From: Gammaproteobacteria bacterium
Lineage (GTDB): Bacteria; Pseudomonadota; Gammaproteobacteria; Coxiellales; Coxiellaceae
Reading direction: 5' to 3'
DNA length: 64,000 nucleotides
Assembly: GCA_026399315.1 (NCBI GenBank)
Contig: JAPLRF010000026.1
Coordinates: 1 to 64,000 of the forward strand
The translations under genes and the position numbers were made by a program. The notes under the pieces are model-generated. The model saw only the letters and a list, made by a program, of their open reading frames with translations. It was not told where the DNA came from and searched no databases. Positions within the stretch are counted from its first letter, which is position 1. Each line of letters starts with the position of its first letter. Positions 1 through 9,127 of this stretch are shown one piece after another.

Positions 1-298
1 ACGGAGTGTGTTTGGAAAGCGTGATTAGCATGGATGCTAATCTCGAGTCCCCATGGATGGGTTCACGACGTCTTTCCAAACACACTCCTCACCTGAGTAC
101 TAAACGAACGGAAACAAAGCGATAACATTATAATTGTATCCGCTCCAAATTAGAGGGTAACAGAAATAGTATTGCACTAACTGAAAAGTGATCGGGGATC
201 AGTGTCAGAATGCGAACACTGATCCCTGACGCCAGATCTCTGATAACATCTCGCAACAGCAATAACATTAGCATTATTATGAAAAATGGAGCGGATAC
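1..298 (+). repeat. Structured palindromic repeat, copy A
   Basis: This gene-free stretch is almost entirely inverted repeats. A 17-bp perfect inverted repeat (3-19 with 72-88) encloses a shorter stem (20-24 with 63-67), a 9-bp hairpin (23-31 with 34-42) and a 5-bp hairpin (50-54 with 57-61). Next comes a constant tail, CGAACGGAAACAAAGC (105-120). A second palindromic block follows, bounded by a 12-bp inverted repeat (136-147 with 287-298) and centred on an 11-bp hairpin (195-205 with 216-226). Related copies lie at 2817-2934 and, inverted, at 9840-9950. The element may extend left of the window. Promoter signals for the MFS gene at 343 must lie inside or next to it. Confidence 0.85.
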
Positions 299-342
299 GG
301 TTATACTGCATGGATTTTAATCCTGATAAAAATACACGGTGA

Positions 343-1518
343 ATGATAATGATTGGAAAATTTAAAACCATACTTTTGCTCGGCTATATTTGCATTGCAT
401 CAATTTCTGCTGCGATTATCACGCCTGCCTTGCCTTCTATTCAATCATTTTTTTCATTGACGAAAGGGGATGTTGAATGGGTTGTCTCCATTTTTTTATT
501 GGGCTATGTGTTCGGACAATTAATTTATGCGCCTATTGCCAATAGCTACGGCAGAATAAAAGCCCTGCAAACGGGTTTGTGGATTAATTTAATAGGCATT
601 GTTATGTGCGTTATATCAACGCGTATAAATGATTATTCATTATTGCTGATTGGCAGATTTATCACAGCATTGGGTGCCGCTAGCGGATTAACCTGTACGT
701 TTATGTTGATCAATGAATTGTTAGAGCCGAAGCAGGCAAAGCAGGCGATGTCGTTGGCGATTGTTGCTTTTACGATTGGAATTGGTATAGCGGTTTTGTT
801 GGGAAGCCTGATAACACAATATTTGCAATGGCAGGATTGTTTCTTGCTGCTATTTATTCATGGTATTGCCATGCTGATTTTAACAAAGCAGTTTCCAGAA
901 ACGCTAAAAGTACCGGCAGCTATTCATCCTAAAACAATCGCAATGCATTATTTAACGGCCTTTAAAAATACCAGATTAATTATTTTTTCGGTGGTTGTTG
1001 GGTTTGTATCTGTGTTCTCTTATGGCTATTCAGCGGCAGCGCCGATTTATGCGCAGATTGATTTGAAATTATCTGCAAGTCAATATGGCTATTGGAATTG
1101 CGTTAACATGATTGGCATGGGCACAGGTGGCATATGTTGCGTCTATTTAATTAAAAAAATGGGTGAGAAATACGTCTTGATTTTAGGCTTGACTTGCATT
1201 TTTCCTGGTTTAATTGCGTTAATGGTTTTGTCGCTATTGAAAACACATAATCCGCTATTTTTCTTTTTAGTGACAAGTTACCTTTATTTGGTCACGGGAC
1301 TATTATTTCCAAGCGCATCTTATTTTGCATCAAATGCCATTACAGATAGGGCGAGTGCTTCCAGTGTGATGTCATTTATTAATATGGGATCTGCAATGAT
1401 TGCTGTCATTATTTTGGGATATTTGCCATTTAATTCTGCCGTATCACTTTCGCTGGTTTTGTCTTCTTATTATGTTGTGATCGTTGGGTTGGTTGTGTTG
1501 TCAATTAGGGGAAATTAA
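343..1518 (+). CDS. MFS transporter, Bcr/CflA-like drug/proton antiporter family
   Basis: This 391-residue, very hydrophobic protein has about twelve predicted membrane segments and the length of a DHA1-type major facilitator carrier. The N-terminal pattern (TPALPSIQ after the first helix, then a loop with SYGRIKAL as a weak motif A) is typical of Bcr/CflA-type efflux carriers. Its substrate cannot be read from sequence; export of a small molecule or drug is inferred. The in-frame ATG at 349 is an alternative start. The stop codon lies one base before the next MFS start, so the two genes are almost certainly cotranscribed. Both are bracketed by members of one structured repeat family (copies A and B). 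Confidence 0.85.
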   Translation: MIMIGKFKTILLLGYICIASISAAIITPALPSIQSFFSLTKGDVEWVVSIFLLGYVFGQLIYAPIANSYGRIKALQTGLWINLIGIVMCVISTRINDYSLLLIGRFITALGAASGLTCTFMLINELLEPKQAKQAMSLAIVAFTIGIGIAVLLGSLITQYLQWQDCFLLLFIHGIAMLILTKQFPETLKVPAAIHPKTIAMHYLTAFKNTRLIIFSVVVGFVSVFSYGYSAAAPIYAQIDLKLSASQYGYWNCVNMIGMGTGGICCVYLIKKMGEKYVLILGLTCIFPGLIALMVLSLLKTHNPLFFFLVTSYLYLVTGLLFPSASYFASNAITDRASASSVMSFINMGSAMIAVIILGYLPFNSAVSLSLVLSSYYVVIVGLVVLSIRGN

Positions 1519-1519
1519 G

Positions 1520-2755
1520 ATGGCTCGTAATCTATCAGAGAAGCAAAGTCTACTTAAAGCAGCACCACTTTTTTTGGTGATTGCCATTGACAGCATGGGG
1601 CTTGGCATATTATTTCCGATTTTAAGTGCGATGCTTATTAGCCATCAATCCCATTTTTTATCTGTTGATATGTCAAATTTTTTACGTGAACTAATTTATG
1701 GCCTAACGATTGGAATTTTTATGATCGCTTGGTTTTTCGGCTCTGCCATTCTCGGTGATTTATCCGATATTACTGGTCGTAAAAAAGCATTGATGATTTG
1801 TTTAATCGGCGCAACATTGGGTTATGGAATTTCCGCCATTGCCATTGGCTTTCATAGTATTTTATTTTTAATCGTGGGGCGCGTATTGGCTGGTTTTACA
1901 GCAGGCAGTCAACCGATTGCACAAGCAGCGATTGTCGATGTCAGTACGCCTGAAAATCGTGCTAGAAATATTGGTTATATTTTATTGGCTGTGTCAATTG
2001 GATTTGTGCTTGGACCCATTATGGGTGGTATTTTATCAAATGATCATTTAGTTAGTTGGTTTGGTTTTGCAACGCCGCTGTATTTTGCAGGAACCCTCTC
2101 TTTCCTCAACTGCATCGTTTTATATTTTACATTTTCAGAAACCTTCATACGCACGAAAAAAATTAAAATCAGATTGCATTATGCGATTCAAATTTTTATT
2201 GAAGCATTTAAATCAAAATCAATTCGAATGATGTCGCTCGTCTTGTTAATTGAAACAGCGGGATGGTCTGAATACTTTACTTTTGTTTCACAGTTTTTAT
2301 TGCGACGGTTTCATTATTCTGCATCTGAAGTGTCTTTTTTTATAGCTGTATTGGCCATCGGTTTCAGTATTGGTTTCGGCTTTTTGGTTAACCCTGTTGT
2401 TAAACGATTTAATTTGCAAAATGCAGTGATTGTGAATTTATTGATTGCGTCATCGTTATGTTTGATAACGGCAATGACACATATTGTTGCCGTGATTTGG
2501 ATTTGTGCTGTTTTAATTGGCATGAGCGTGGCGTTGCTGTACTCAATTTTGATTACGATTTTCTCCAATCAAGTAAGTGCGCAAGAACAAGGCTGGGTGA
2601 TGGGCATTACCAATTCAGTCAGCGCATTGTCGTTTGGCGTCACGGCATTTATGAGTGGTTTTGCAGCCAATTTGAACGCTGCTTTCCCGATTTATTTGGC
2701 TTGCGTTGGATTGGCTTTGGCTGCGTTTACCTTGAAGTTGACGAAACTCAGCTAA
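1520..2755 (+). CDS. MFS transporter, TetA-like DHA1 family
   Basis: A 411-residue polytopic carrier. The start at 1520 is chosen because an AGGGGAA Shine-Dalgarno lies just upstream (1507-1513); a longer reading from 1484 would overlap the upstream gene without a ribosome site. The motif A loop GDLSDITGRKKAL is a strong major-facilitator signature, and a motif C-like stretch (VLGPIMGG) follows helix 5, which points to a drug:H+ antiporter of the TetA-like group. It is translationally coupled to the upstream MFS gene. Two unlike MFS proteins in one operon could act on related substrates or form a pair, but that is inference. Confidence 0.88.
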   Translation: MARNLSEKQSLLKAAPLFLVIAIDSMGLGILFPILSAMLISHQSHFLSVDMSNFLRELIYGLTIGIFMIAWFFGSAILGDLSDITGRKKALMICLIGATLGYGISAIAIGFHSILFLIVGRVLAGFTAGSQPIAQAAIVDVSTPENRARNIGYILLAVSIGFVLGPIMGGILSNDHLVSWFGFATPLYFAGTLSFLNCIVLYFTFSETFIRTKKIKIRLHYAIQIFIEAFKSKSIRMMSLVLLIETAGWSEYFTFVSQFLLRRFHYSASEVSFFIAVLAIGFSIGFGFLVNPVVKRFNLQNAVIVNLLIASSLCLITAMTHIVAVIWICAVLIGMSVALLYSILITIFSNQVSAQEQGWVMGITNSVSALSFGVTAFMSGFAANLNAAFPIYLACVGLALAAFTLKLTKLS

Positions 2756-2756
2756 C

Positions 2757-3075
2757 ATTCTAAGGCTAATGGCACTACCTTAAAGCAATGATGTAGTGAG
2801 CGGATATGAGAATGACGGGGGATGTGAGGAAGGCGTGATTGGCATGGATGCCAATCTCGATCCCCCAAGAATGGGTTCACGGCGTCCTTCCGAACATCAC
2901 CCTAATTCGAATATTAAGCGAACGGAAACAAAGCAATAAGGAATGATGAATGTGCTACGGCTGATTGATCGGGGGATATTACCGTTTGAAGGGGTTTCAA
3001 AAACACCCCACTCACAATCAGCCGCGCAAATTCATAATGCTTTTTTATTAAGGTAGTGCCATTGATTCTAAGGCT
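2757..3075. mobile_element. MITE with 16-bp terminal repeats and 11-bp target duplication, carrying repeat copy B
   Basis: The gap between the MFS operon and speA holds a 296-bp element (2768-3063) whose ends are a perfect 16-bp inverted repeat, AATGGCACTACCTTAA and its complement. Directly outside is an 11-bp direct repeat, ATTCTAAGGCT (2757-2767 and 3065-3075, one base offset on the right), which looks like a target-site duplication. There is no transposase. IS4-group insertion sequences make duplications of about this size, so an IS4-type enzyme in trans is a reasonable guess. Inside sit the structured repeat copy B (stem 2817-2833 with 2886-2902; constant tail 2919-2934) and a distal palindrome (2946-2967 with 3015-3035). 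Confidence 0.75.
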
Positions 3076-3127
3076 GCTTTCAACTTTTAATGACACAAGT
3101 AGCGGGTTTATTTAAATTCGAATAATT

Positions 3128-5062
3128 TTAATCTTCTAGATACGTATACCCCTGCAATCCGTTACGTAATTCTTCTAAATACATTTGCCTTTCTTGCGTT
3201 GATAAATTCGCTTGCGCCATTTGGCTGCGATAGGATTGCAGTAATTCAGATGCGTCGAAATGCACGTATTTCAGCACATCCGTTACTGTGTCGCCTTCAA
3301 CTGGCTGAACCAATTGATAGCCGCCATCTTCGGTTACTTCCACGTGTACGGAATTCGTATCACCAAATAAATTATGCATATCGCCCAAGATTTCTTGATA
3401 GGCGCCCACTAAAAAAATACCGAGATAATAAGGTTTCTTGGGATTAAAAGGAACGAGGGGCAGGGTGGATTCAACGCCTTGGCTATCAACATAAGCGTCC
3501 ACTTTTCCGTCAGAATCGCAGGTGATATCTTGTAATACACCGCGACGGGTTGGTTTGGTGGTTAATCCATTCACGGGAATGATCGGAAAAATTTGATTGA
3601 TCGCCCATGAATCGGGTAAGGATTGAAATAAAGAAAAATTACCAAATACTTTATCTGCTAATTTTTCATTTAATTCATCAATTGCTTCACGATGCGCTCG
3701 AACAGAATGTTTTAATAATTCACGCACTTTAGTACAAGTCATTAAATAAATTTGTTCTGCCAAGGCCCGTTGTTTTAAATTCACCAGGCCATAAGTATAT
3801 TGGCTGTGTACTTCATTCATTAAATGACAGGCATCGTGATAATTTTCGAGTGCTGTGTATTCATTCGTATGGGTTAAGGCATACCATAAATCTTGCACTG
3901 TCTTCGGAGAATCACTGGGAATTTCTTCGATCGGGTCGTTGATCATCGCACTTTCAATATCGATAATATTCACAACCAGCACAGCATGATGTGCTGTCAT
4001 TGCGCGTCCGGATTCTGTGATAATATTCGGGTGCGGAATATTGCGTTCATTGCAAAATTCACCGATCGTGTAAATAATATTATTCGCATATTCTTGAATA
4101 CTGTAATTCATTGAGCAATCGCTGCGTGAATGCGTGCCTTCATAATCGATACCCAATCCACCGCCGACATCGACCGTGTGAATAGGAATATTCATCATGC
4201 GTAATTCTGTGTAATAACGTGCGCATTCACGCAATGCACCTTGAATATCACCGATATTCGCAATTTGAGAACCCAAGTGAAAATGCATGACTTGTAAGCA
4301 ATCAATTGCGTTGGCTTCTTCGAGTTTTTCAATGATTTTTAATAAATAGCTGGCAGAAAAACCAAACTTGGATTTCTCGCCGCCAGTATCTTGCCATTTT
4401 CCGGAGCCAGTGGATGTTAAGCGAACACGTACCCCTAAGCGCGGTGTTAAATTCATTTTTTTGGCTTCTTCAACAACGAGCGTCACTTCCGATAATTTTT
4501 CCAAGATGATATACACTTGATGGCCGAGTGCTTGGCCAATTAACGCCAGCCGAATATATTCACGGTCTTTGTATCCGTTACAAATAATGACGGATGAGTT
4601 ACCCGTTGGGTGCGCGAGTACAGCCAGTAATTCAGGCTTACTGCCAGCCTCTAATCCAATGCGGTCTTTTCCGTGTTTCACAATTTCATGTACAACGCGG
4701 CGCTGTTGATTTACTTTTATCGGATAAACGGCTGTGAATTTGCCTTTATAGTTAAAATCCGTGATTGCTTTTGTAAATGAATTGAATAACTCTTCAAAAC
4801 GTTGTTTTAAAATATCAGTGAAGCGAATGAGAATAGGGGCGCTTAAGCCGGATTGATAAATGGTTTCTAGTAACTCATCCATGTCGATGCCCGCGTCACG
4901 ACGGGCTTTATTCGGCAATGCGATGATATTGCCTTTGTTTCCGATGTCAAAGTAACCGGCGCTCCAATGCGCGATGTTGTAAGTTTTGCGTAGCTGTTGC
5001 TGCAATTCTTCCGAAATAAATCCTGCGCCTTCTCCGCCCAAAGGGTTCCCTTCATCTGACAT
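3128..5062 (-). CDS. speA: Biosynthetic arginine decarboxylase
   Basis: PLP enzyme converting arginine to agmatine, the first step of the agmatine route to putrescine. The 644 residues match SpeA length. The PLP lysine is in AVYPIKVNQ (K116), followed by the barrel motifs HFHLGSQI and VDVGGGLGIDYEG and the C-terminal sheet domain. No agmatinase or agmatine deiminase gene is in the window, so the rest of the pathway must be elsewhere. It is the last gene of a minus-strand group after PPi-PFK and a chagasin-like inhibitor, with a 59-base gap upstream. The identification is secure. Confidence 0.96.
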   Translation of the reverse strand: MSDEGNPLGGEGAGFISEELQQQLRKTYNIAHWSAGYFDIGNKGNIIALPNKARRDAGIDMDELLETIYQSGLSAPILIRFTDILKQRFEELFNSFTKAITDFNYKGKFTAVYPIKVNQQRRVVHEIVKHGKDRIGLEAGSKPELLAVLAHPTGNSSVIICNGYKDREYIRLALIGQALGHQVYIILEKLSEVTLVVEEAKKMNLTPRLGVRVRLTSTGSGKWQDTGGEKSKFGFSASYLLKIIEKLEEANAIDCLQVMHFHLGSQIANIGDIQGALRECARYYTELRMMNIPIHTVDVGGGLGIDYEGTHSRSDCSMNYSIQEYANNIIYTIGEFCNERNIPHPNIITESGRAMTAHHAVLVVNIIDIESAMINDPIEEIPSDSPKTVQDLWYALTHTNEYTALENYHDACHLMNEVHSQYTYGLVNLKQRALAEQIYLMTCTKVRELLKHSVRAHREAIDELNEKLADKVFGNFSLFQSLPDSWAINQIFPIIPVNGLTTKPTRRGVLQDITCDSDGKVDAYVDSQGVESTLPLVPFNPKKPYYLGIFLVGAYQEILGDMHNLFGDTNSVHVEVTEDGGYQLVQPVEGDTVTDVLKYVHFDASELLQSYRSQMAQANLSTQERQMYLEELRNGLQGYTYLED

Positions 5063-5121
5063 TAAACTTACTCCAAAAATTTTAAAATAAAGGGCTTTTT
5101 AACATAAAAAGTCAGCGTAGT

Positions 5122-5529
5122 TCAAGCTTTAATAATAACGATAAATGTCACCCTTGAGGCGGGCGGCGTATTCTTTTCCCAGGGGCGAGCATAGTCCATC
5201 ACGATGTGACCCACTTGATTGACAGCGTAATTGCCATTTTTGGCTTTGAAAGTCCAAATTTCCATGCCTGGCGCACCCACTAATTTCTTATTTGTTGGTG
5301 CGCTGTATTTATGACTGACCAAAGACAGCAGGTTTTCATCCCCTTTTGTCGCATGCCAGTGCCAAGAATAACCAGTGCTGGGATTGGATTTTAATTCAAT
5401 TTGAAAAGCTTGGTTTTGTGTAACGAGCAGCGGTTTTTTATGGGAAACAAAAACAGGTGTTGGTGTTGCTGCAAAGGTGCTCGTTGCGCAGAGTAGGCTG
5501 GTGATGAGGATGAGTTTTTTCAGCATCAT
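5122..5529 (-). CDS. Chagasin-family cysteine peptidase inhibitor (I42)
   Basis: A 135-residue secreted protein. An N-terminal signal peptide (about residues 1-20, ending in TFA) precedes a small beta-sandwich domain. The three inhibitory loops of the chagasin/I42 family can be seen in order: NPSTGY, the glycine-containing VGAPG loop, and RPW near the C-terminus. The family blocks papain-like cysteine peptidases. In a periplasmic or secreted bacterial protein the target could be an endogenous or a host peptidase; I cannot tell which. It starts 10 bases after the PPi-PFK stop, so it is probably in that transcript. Confidence 0.88.
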   Translation of the reverse strand: MMLKKLILITSLLCATSTFAATPTPVFVSHKKPLLVTQNQAFQIELKSNPSTGYSWHWHATKGDENLLSLVSHKYSAPTNKKLVGAPGMEIWTFKAKNGNYAVNQVGHIVMDYARPWEKNTPPASRVTFIVIIKA

Positions 5530-5539
5530 ATTCTTCCTG

Positions 5540-6769
5540 TTAGATTAATTTATTGTGTAGTTTAGCATATCTCGGCAATCCATTTTTGTATTCTGGATAC
5601 GCTTCGCCTTGAATTAGCGGCAGCATATGCGCGCGACATTTTTCTGTTATGCCAAAGCCATTTTCAGAAATAAAATCACGTGGCATTTTTGCTTCGATAT
5701 TCGCAACATCAGCCAATTTTGCTGTACCAACCGACCAACGATAAGGTGTGGATGATTCACGTTTAATCGTTAGCATCACGTTGTTTTCGCCTTTTAATGC
5801 AAATTCAATGGCCGCTTTACCCAAAGCGTATGCTTGTTCCATGTCTGTTTTTGAAGCGATGTGCGCAGCTGCGCGTTGTAAGTAATCTGACACTGCCCAA
5901 TGATATTTGTAACCTAAATTCTTTTTAATGCACTCGGCTAATGTCGGTGCAACACCGCCCAATTGTTGGTGACCAAAGGCATCGGTTAATCCGGATTCTT
6001 GAATAAATCCGCCGTCGGGTTTGCGAACCCCTTCAGAAGCCACGATAACGCAATAACCATATTCATCCACCATCGCGCCCACTTCAACCAAAAACTTTTC
6101 TTCGATAAAAGGAATTTCGGGGAATAAAATAATATGCGGCGGATCACCGGCTTCATTTTTAATTAATCCTGCTGCTGCTGCAATCCAGCCTGCGTGCCTG
6201 CCCATCACTTCTAAAATAAATACTTTGGTGGATGACGCCGCCATGCTTTTTACATCAAGTGAGGCTTCCAATGTGGAAATCGCAACATATTTCGCAACCG
6301 ATCCAAAACCAGGACAGCTGTCAGTGATCGGTAAGTCATTGTCAATTGTTTTTGGAATGCCGATACACGTCATTGGATAGCCCATTTTTTCAGACAATTG
6401 AGAAACTTTGTGTGCAGTGTCTTGTGAATCGCCGCCGCCATTATAAAAGAAATAACCGATGTCATGTTTTTTAAAAACGGCAATTAATTTGCGATATTCT
6501 GAGTCATCTTGCTCTATTTTCTTTAATTTATAACGGCATGAACCAAATGCGCTAGCGGGCGTGTGTTTCAATAAAGCGATCTCTTCATCAGATTCAAAAG
6601 AGGTGTCAATTAATTCATCGTTGAGAACACCGATAATACCATTTTTCGCTGCAAATACTTTTGCTTCTGGCATTAATTTACGTGCTGTTTCAATCACGCC
6701 ACAAGCGCTGGCATTGATAACGGCGGTTGGGCCACCGGATTGTGCGTATAGAATGTTTTTGCCTGGCAT
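5540..6769 (-). CDS. Pyrophosphate-dependent 6-phosphofructokinase
   Basis: Phosphorylates fructose 6-phosphate, here most likely with pyrophosphate. The 409-residue protein keeps the PFK fold: the phosphate-binding start (YAQSGGPTAVINA), GGGDS (111-115), and the catalytic loop PKTIDND (K140-D145). A lysine before TIDND, where ATP-dependent enzymes have glycine, together with the departure from GGDGS, is the usual mark of PPi-dependent enzymes. This fits reversible glycolysis in Legionellales. The chagasin-like gene follows closely. The start is the ATG at 6769 with a GGAGATGAT ribosome site just upstream. Confidence 0.9.
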   Translation of the reverse strand: MPGKNILYAQSGGPTAVINASACGVIETARKLMPEAKVFAAKNGIIGVLNDELIDTSFESDEEIALLKHTPASAFGSCRYKLKKIEQDDSEYRKLIAVFKKHDIGYFFYNGGGDSQDTAHKVSQLSEKMGYPMTCIGIPKTIDNDLPITDSCPGFGSVAKYVAISTLEASLDVKSMAASSTKVFILEVMGRHAGWIAAAAGLIKNEAGDPPHIILFPEIPFIEEKFLVEVGAMVDEYGYCVIVASEGVRKPDGGFIQESGLTDAFGHQQLGGVAPTLAECIKKNLGYKYHWAVSDYLQRAAAHIASKTDMEQAYALGKAAIEFALKGENNVMLTIKRESSTPYRWSVGTAKLADVANIEAKMPRDFISENGFGITEKCRAHMLPLIQGEAYPEYKNGLPRYAKLHNKLI

Positions 6770-6850
6770 CAGATCATCTCCGTTGAAAATTCAATTGGAG
6801 AAATCCTAGCATTTTATGTGGCGGGTTGCGAGCGTAGTGCTTTATTTTCC

Positions 6851-7528
6851 CTACTTCTTAGCCGCAGCAACAACCGCAGCAACAACCGCAGCTGCAGCCG
6901 CAGCCGCAACCGCAGCCGCACTAGGCGCATTAGCTTTAAAAAAACTCGCATATTGATTTACCGTAGCCGAAGGTGTTGTTCTGCTCTCCATATATTTCTC
7001 AACAGAATCAGTGTAAGGTGTTTTATCATTGGATTCTTTTTGCTTTTGTTCTGGCGTATAAGGTGACCGAGCCAAGAACCATTTTTGTTGTATTGCGCCT
7101 GTTATGTTTGTCAATTGTTCAATTGTATTGTGTAATTCACGATAGTAGGGCGTTTTCCTGTCGTAAGTGCCAGCAGCGGAGCTTTCAAGATCAGTTGTAA
7201 TCTGTTTTAAAGCAACAAACAGCGGTTCCATCTGCTCTCTTGTATAGTCGTTTATTTTGAGTGTAGACAGTAATGTAGCAATTTTATTTTCGTCAGCGCT
7301 TTCAGATAACGCCGAAACAGCCTTCAGTAATTTTTGCACGACATCATCTTGATTTAGGGAAGTCGGTTTTGCTGCTGTTACGTCGCTTTCTGAACTCGAT
7401 GCCAAGGAGTCATTCAAATCTGAAGACGACAAGCCTTGAAGGCTAGGGGATCGCTTATTGCCTTTTTCTGCACTTTCATTCAAATAGGCAATAAAATCAG
7501 AAAAGCCATCAGTAACTTCTTTTCTCAT
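6851..7528 (-). CDS. Uncharacterised protein with poly-alanine C-terminus
   Basis: I do not recognise this 225-residue protein. The start at 7528 (MRKEVTDG) has a good GGAGGG ribosome site at 7532-7537. An in-frame GTG six codons upstream would waste that site. The body is soluble and helix-rich, with Ser/Asp-rich stretches near residues 20-50. The last about 30 residues are almost only Ala, Val and Lys, encoded by a GCN-type low-complexity tract (about 6855-6920). There is no signal peptide. It stands alone between PPi-PFK and mpl. A secreted effector is possible but unsupported by any domain. Confidence 0.6.
   Translation of the reverse strand: MRKEVTDGFSDFIAYLNESAEKGNKRSPSLQGLSSSDLNDSLASSSESDVTAAKPTSLNQDDVVQKLLKAVSALSESADENKIATLLSTLKINDYTREQMEPLFVALKQITTDLESSAAGTYDRKTPYYRELHNTIEQLTNITGAIQQKWFLARSPYTPEQKQKESNDKTPYTDSVEKYMESRTTPSATVNQYASFFKANAPSAAAVAAAAAAAVVAAVVAAAKK
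6855..6920. repeat. Low-complexity GCN-triplet tract
   Basis: An irregular tandem run of GCA/GCC/ACC-type triplets (read on the plus strand as gcagccgca units). It encodes the alanine-rich tail of the overlapping minus-strand gene. Such tracts can change length by slippage in whole-codon steps. Confidence 0.7.
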
Positions 7529-7711
7529 AAACCCTCCGCTAATCACCTCGTTTTTACAACTATAGTAGATATATTACGAAATACTGCGATAAATGGATTT
7601 TTTTATACCGATTAACGCAATTACATGATTCGAAAGACATTTCGTTTACTAAAATCCATGGCGGTGCTTTCGATAATAGCTTAAAATCTAAAGCTTTTAT
7701 GGTGAGAATAA

Positions 7712-9064
7712 ATGCATAAAATTCATATCGTTGGCATCTGCGGTACATTCATGGGTGGCGTGGCATTAATTGCACGCGAATTAGGGCATACCGTCACAGG
7801 CTCTGATTTAAATATTTATCCGCCGATGTCAGATGCGCTGATCAATGCGGGGATTGATATTCGCTTGGGTTTTGAGCCCTCAACCATTGATAAAGACGTT
7901 GATTTGGTGATTATCGGCAATACGATTGGCCGAGCAAATCCTTCAGTTGATTACGTTTTAAATAACAATATGAATTATATTTCTGGTGCGCAGTGGATGG
8001 GGGAAAATGTGCTCCGTCATCAGCATGTTTTGGCGGTTTCTGGCACGCATGGAAAAACAACCACGACGGCTTTATTGGCGTGGATATTAGAAACAGCCGG
8101 ATTAAATCCTGGGTATTTAATTGGCGGCGTACCCAAAAATTTCGAAGGCACCAGTAGATTAGGCGCAGGCAAATATTTTGTGATTGAAGCGGATGAATAT
8201 GACACTATATTTTACGACAAAAGATCGAAATTTTTGCATTATCATCCAAATACATTAATTGTGAATAATATTGAATATGATCACGCGGATATTTTTCCTG
8301 ATTTAGAAGCAATCAAAAAACAATTTCAAATTTTATTGCGGACTGTGCCGAGCAATGGTTCTGTTATTTATCCCGCATGTGATATCAATATTCCTGATGT
8401 AATATCGCGTGGTTGTTGGAGTGAGAAAATAGTAACGGGCGATAAAGATTCCTGGAATGCTAAATTAATTAAACAAGATGGCAGTGCGTTCGAGTGTTAT
8501 TTTGGCGCCGAAAAACGCGGAACAATTAAATGGTCTTTGTTGGGAGATCATAATATTCAAAACGCCTTAGCTGCCATTGCCGCAGCAAATTCAATTAATA
8601 TCTCAATGGCTGATATCGAAAAAGCCTTTGCTACTTTTGACAATGTCAAAAGACGTTTGGAGATTCGCGGCTGTGTTAATGGCATTACCGTTTACGATGA
8701 TTTTGCACATCATCCCACAGCAATTAAAACTACGATTGATGGTTTGCGCAAAAAAGTAGGAAGTGAGCGAGTTGTTGCGATTGCGCAATTAGGGTCTAAT
8801 TCAATGAAAATGGGTGTGCATGGTGATGCGCTGGGTTTCTCATTCCAGGCGGCCGATGAAATTCATATTTTACGTCCTGAAGATAAAAGCTGGGATCTAG
8901 GCGCGGTTTTAAATCCCATTAAAAACAAAGTTTTTATCCATGACTCAGTTGCTGATATTGTTGAAACCGTTTCAAAATCTGTACATCCAGCGGATCATGT
9001 GCTGGTGATGAGCAATAAAGGATTTGATGCGATTCATGAGAAATTGTTGGAAAGCCTTAAATGA
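7712..9064 (+). CDS. mpl: UDP-MurNAc:L-Ala-gamma-D-Glu-meso-DAP ligase (murein recycling)
   Basis: Joins the recycled murein tripeptide to UDP-MurNAc with ATP. The 450-residue protein has the three Mur-ligase domains: an N-terminal Rossmann nucleotide site (VGICGTFMGGVA), the ATP loop GTHGKTTT (111-118), and the C-terminal domain with YDDFAHHPTA. The GTFMG start and overall length separate Mpl from MurC. The gene is monocistronic with its own leader. Its partner recycling genes are not in the window. Confidence 0.95.
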   Translation: MHKIHIVGICGTFMGGVALIARELGHTVTGSDLNIYPPMSDALINAGIDIRLGFEPSTIDKDVDLVIIGNTIGRANPSVDYVLNNNMNYISGAQWMGENVLRHQHVLAVSGTHGKTTTTALLAWILETAGLNPGYLIGGVPKNFEGTSRLGAGKYFVIEADEYDTIFYDKRSKFLHYHPNTLIVNNIEYDHADIFPDLEAIKKQFQILLRTVPSNGSVIYPACDINIPDVISRGCWSEKIVTGDKDSWNAKLIKQDGSAFECYFGAEKRGTIKWSLLGDHNIQNALAAIAAANSINISMADIEKAFATFDNVKRRLEIRGCVNGITVYDDFAHHPTAIKTTIDGLRKKVGSERVVAIAQLGSNSMKMGVHGDALGFSFQAADEIHILRPEDKSWDLGAVLNPIKNKVFIHDSVADIVETVSKSVHPADHVLVMSNKGFDAIHEKLLESLK

Positions 9065-9127
9065 TGGCTTTTCATGCTAGAAAGCATTAAGCTTAGGGCG
9101 AATTTTTTACAATCAACGGAGATTAGT

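Noticed and set aside
1-120. CRISPR array or rRNA fragment explaining the hairpin-rich repeats
   Set aside because: The copies are far apart, not regularly spaced, and do not resemble rRNA; the structure is a dispersed palindromic repeat.
2458-2763. 101-codon open frame overlapping the end of the second MFS gene
   Set aside because: It is an alternative frame of the carrier's last helices, with an unusual Cys/Trp-rich composition and no ribosome site.
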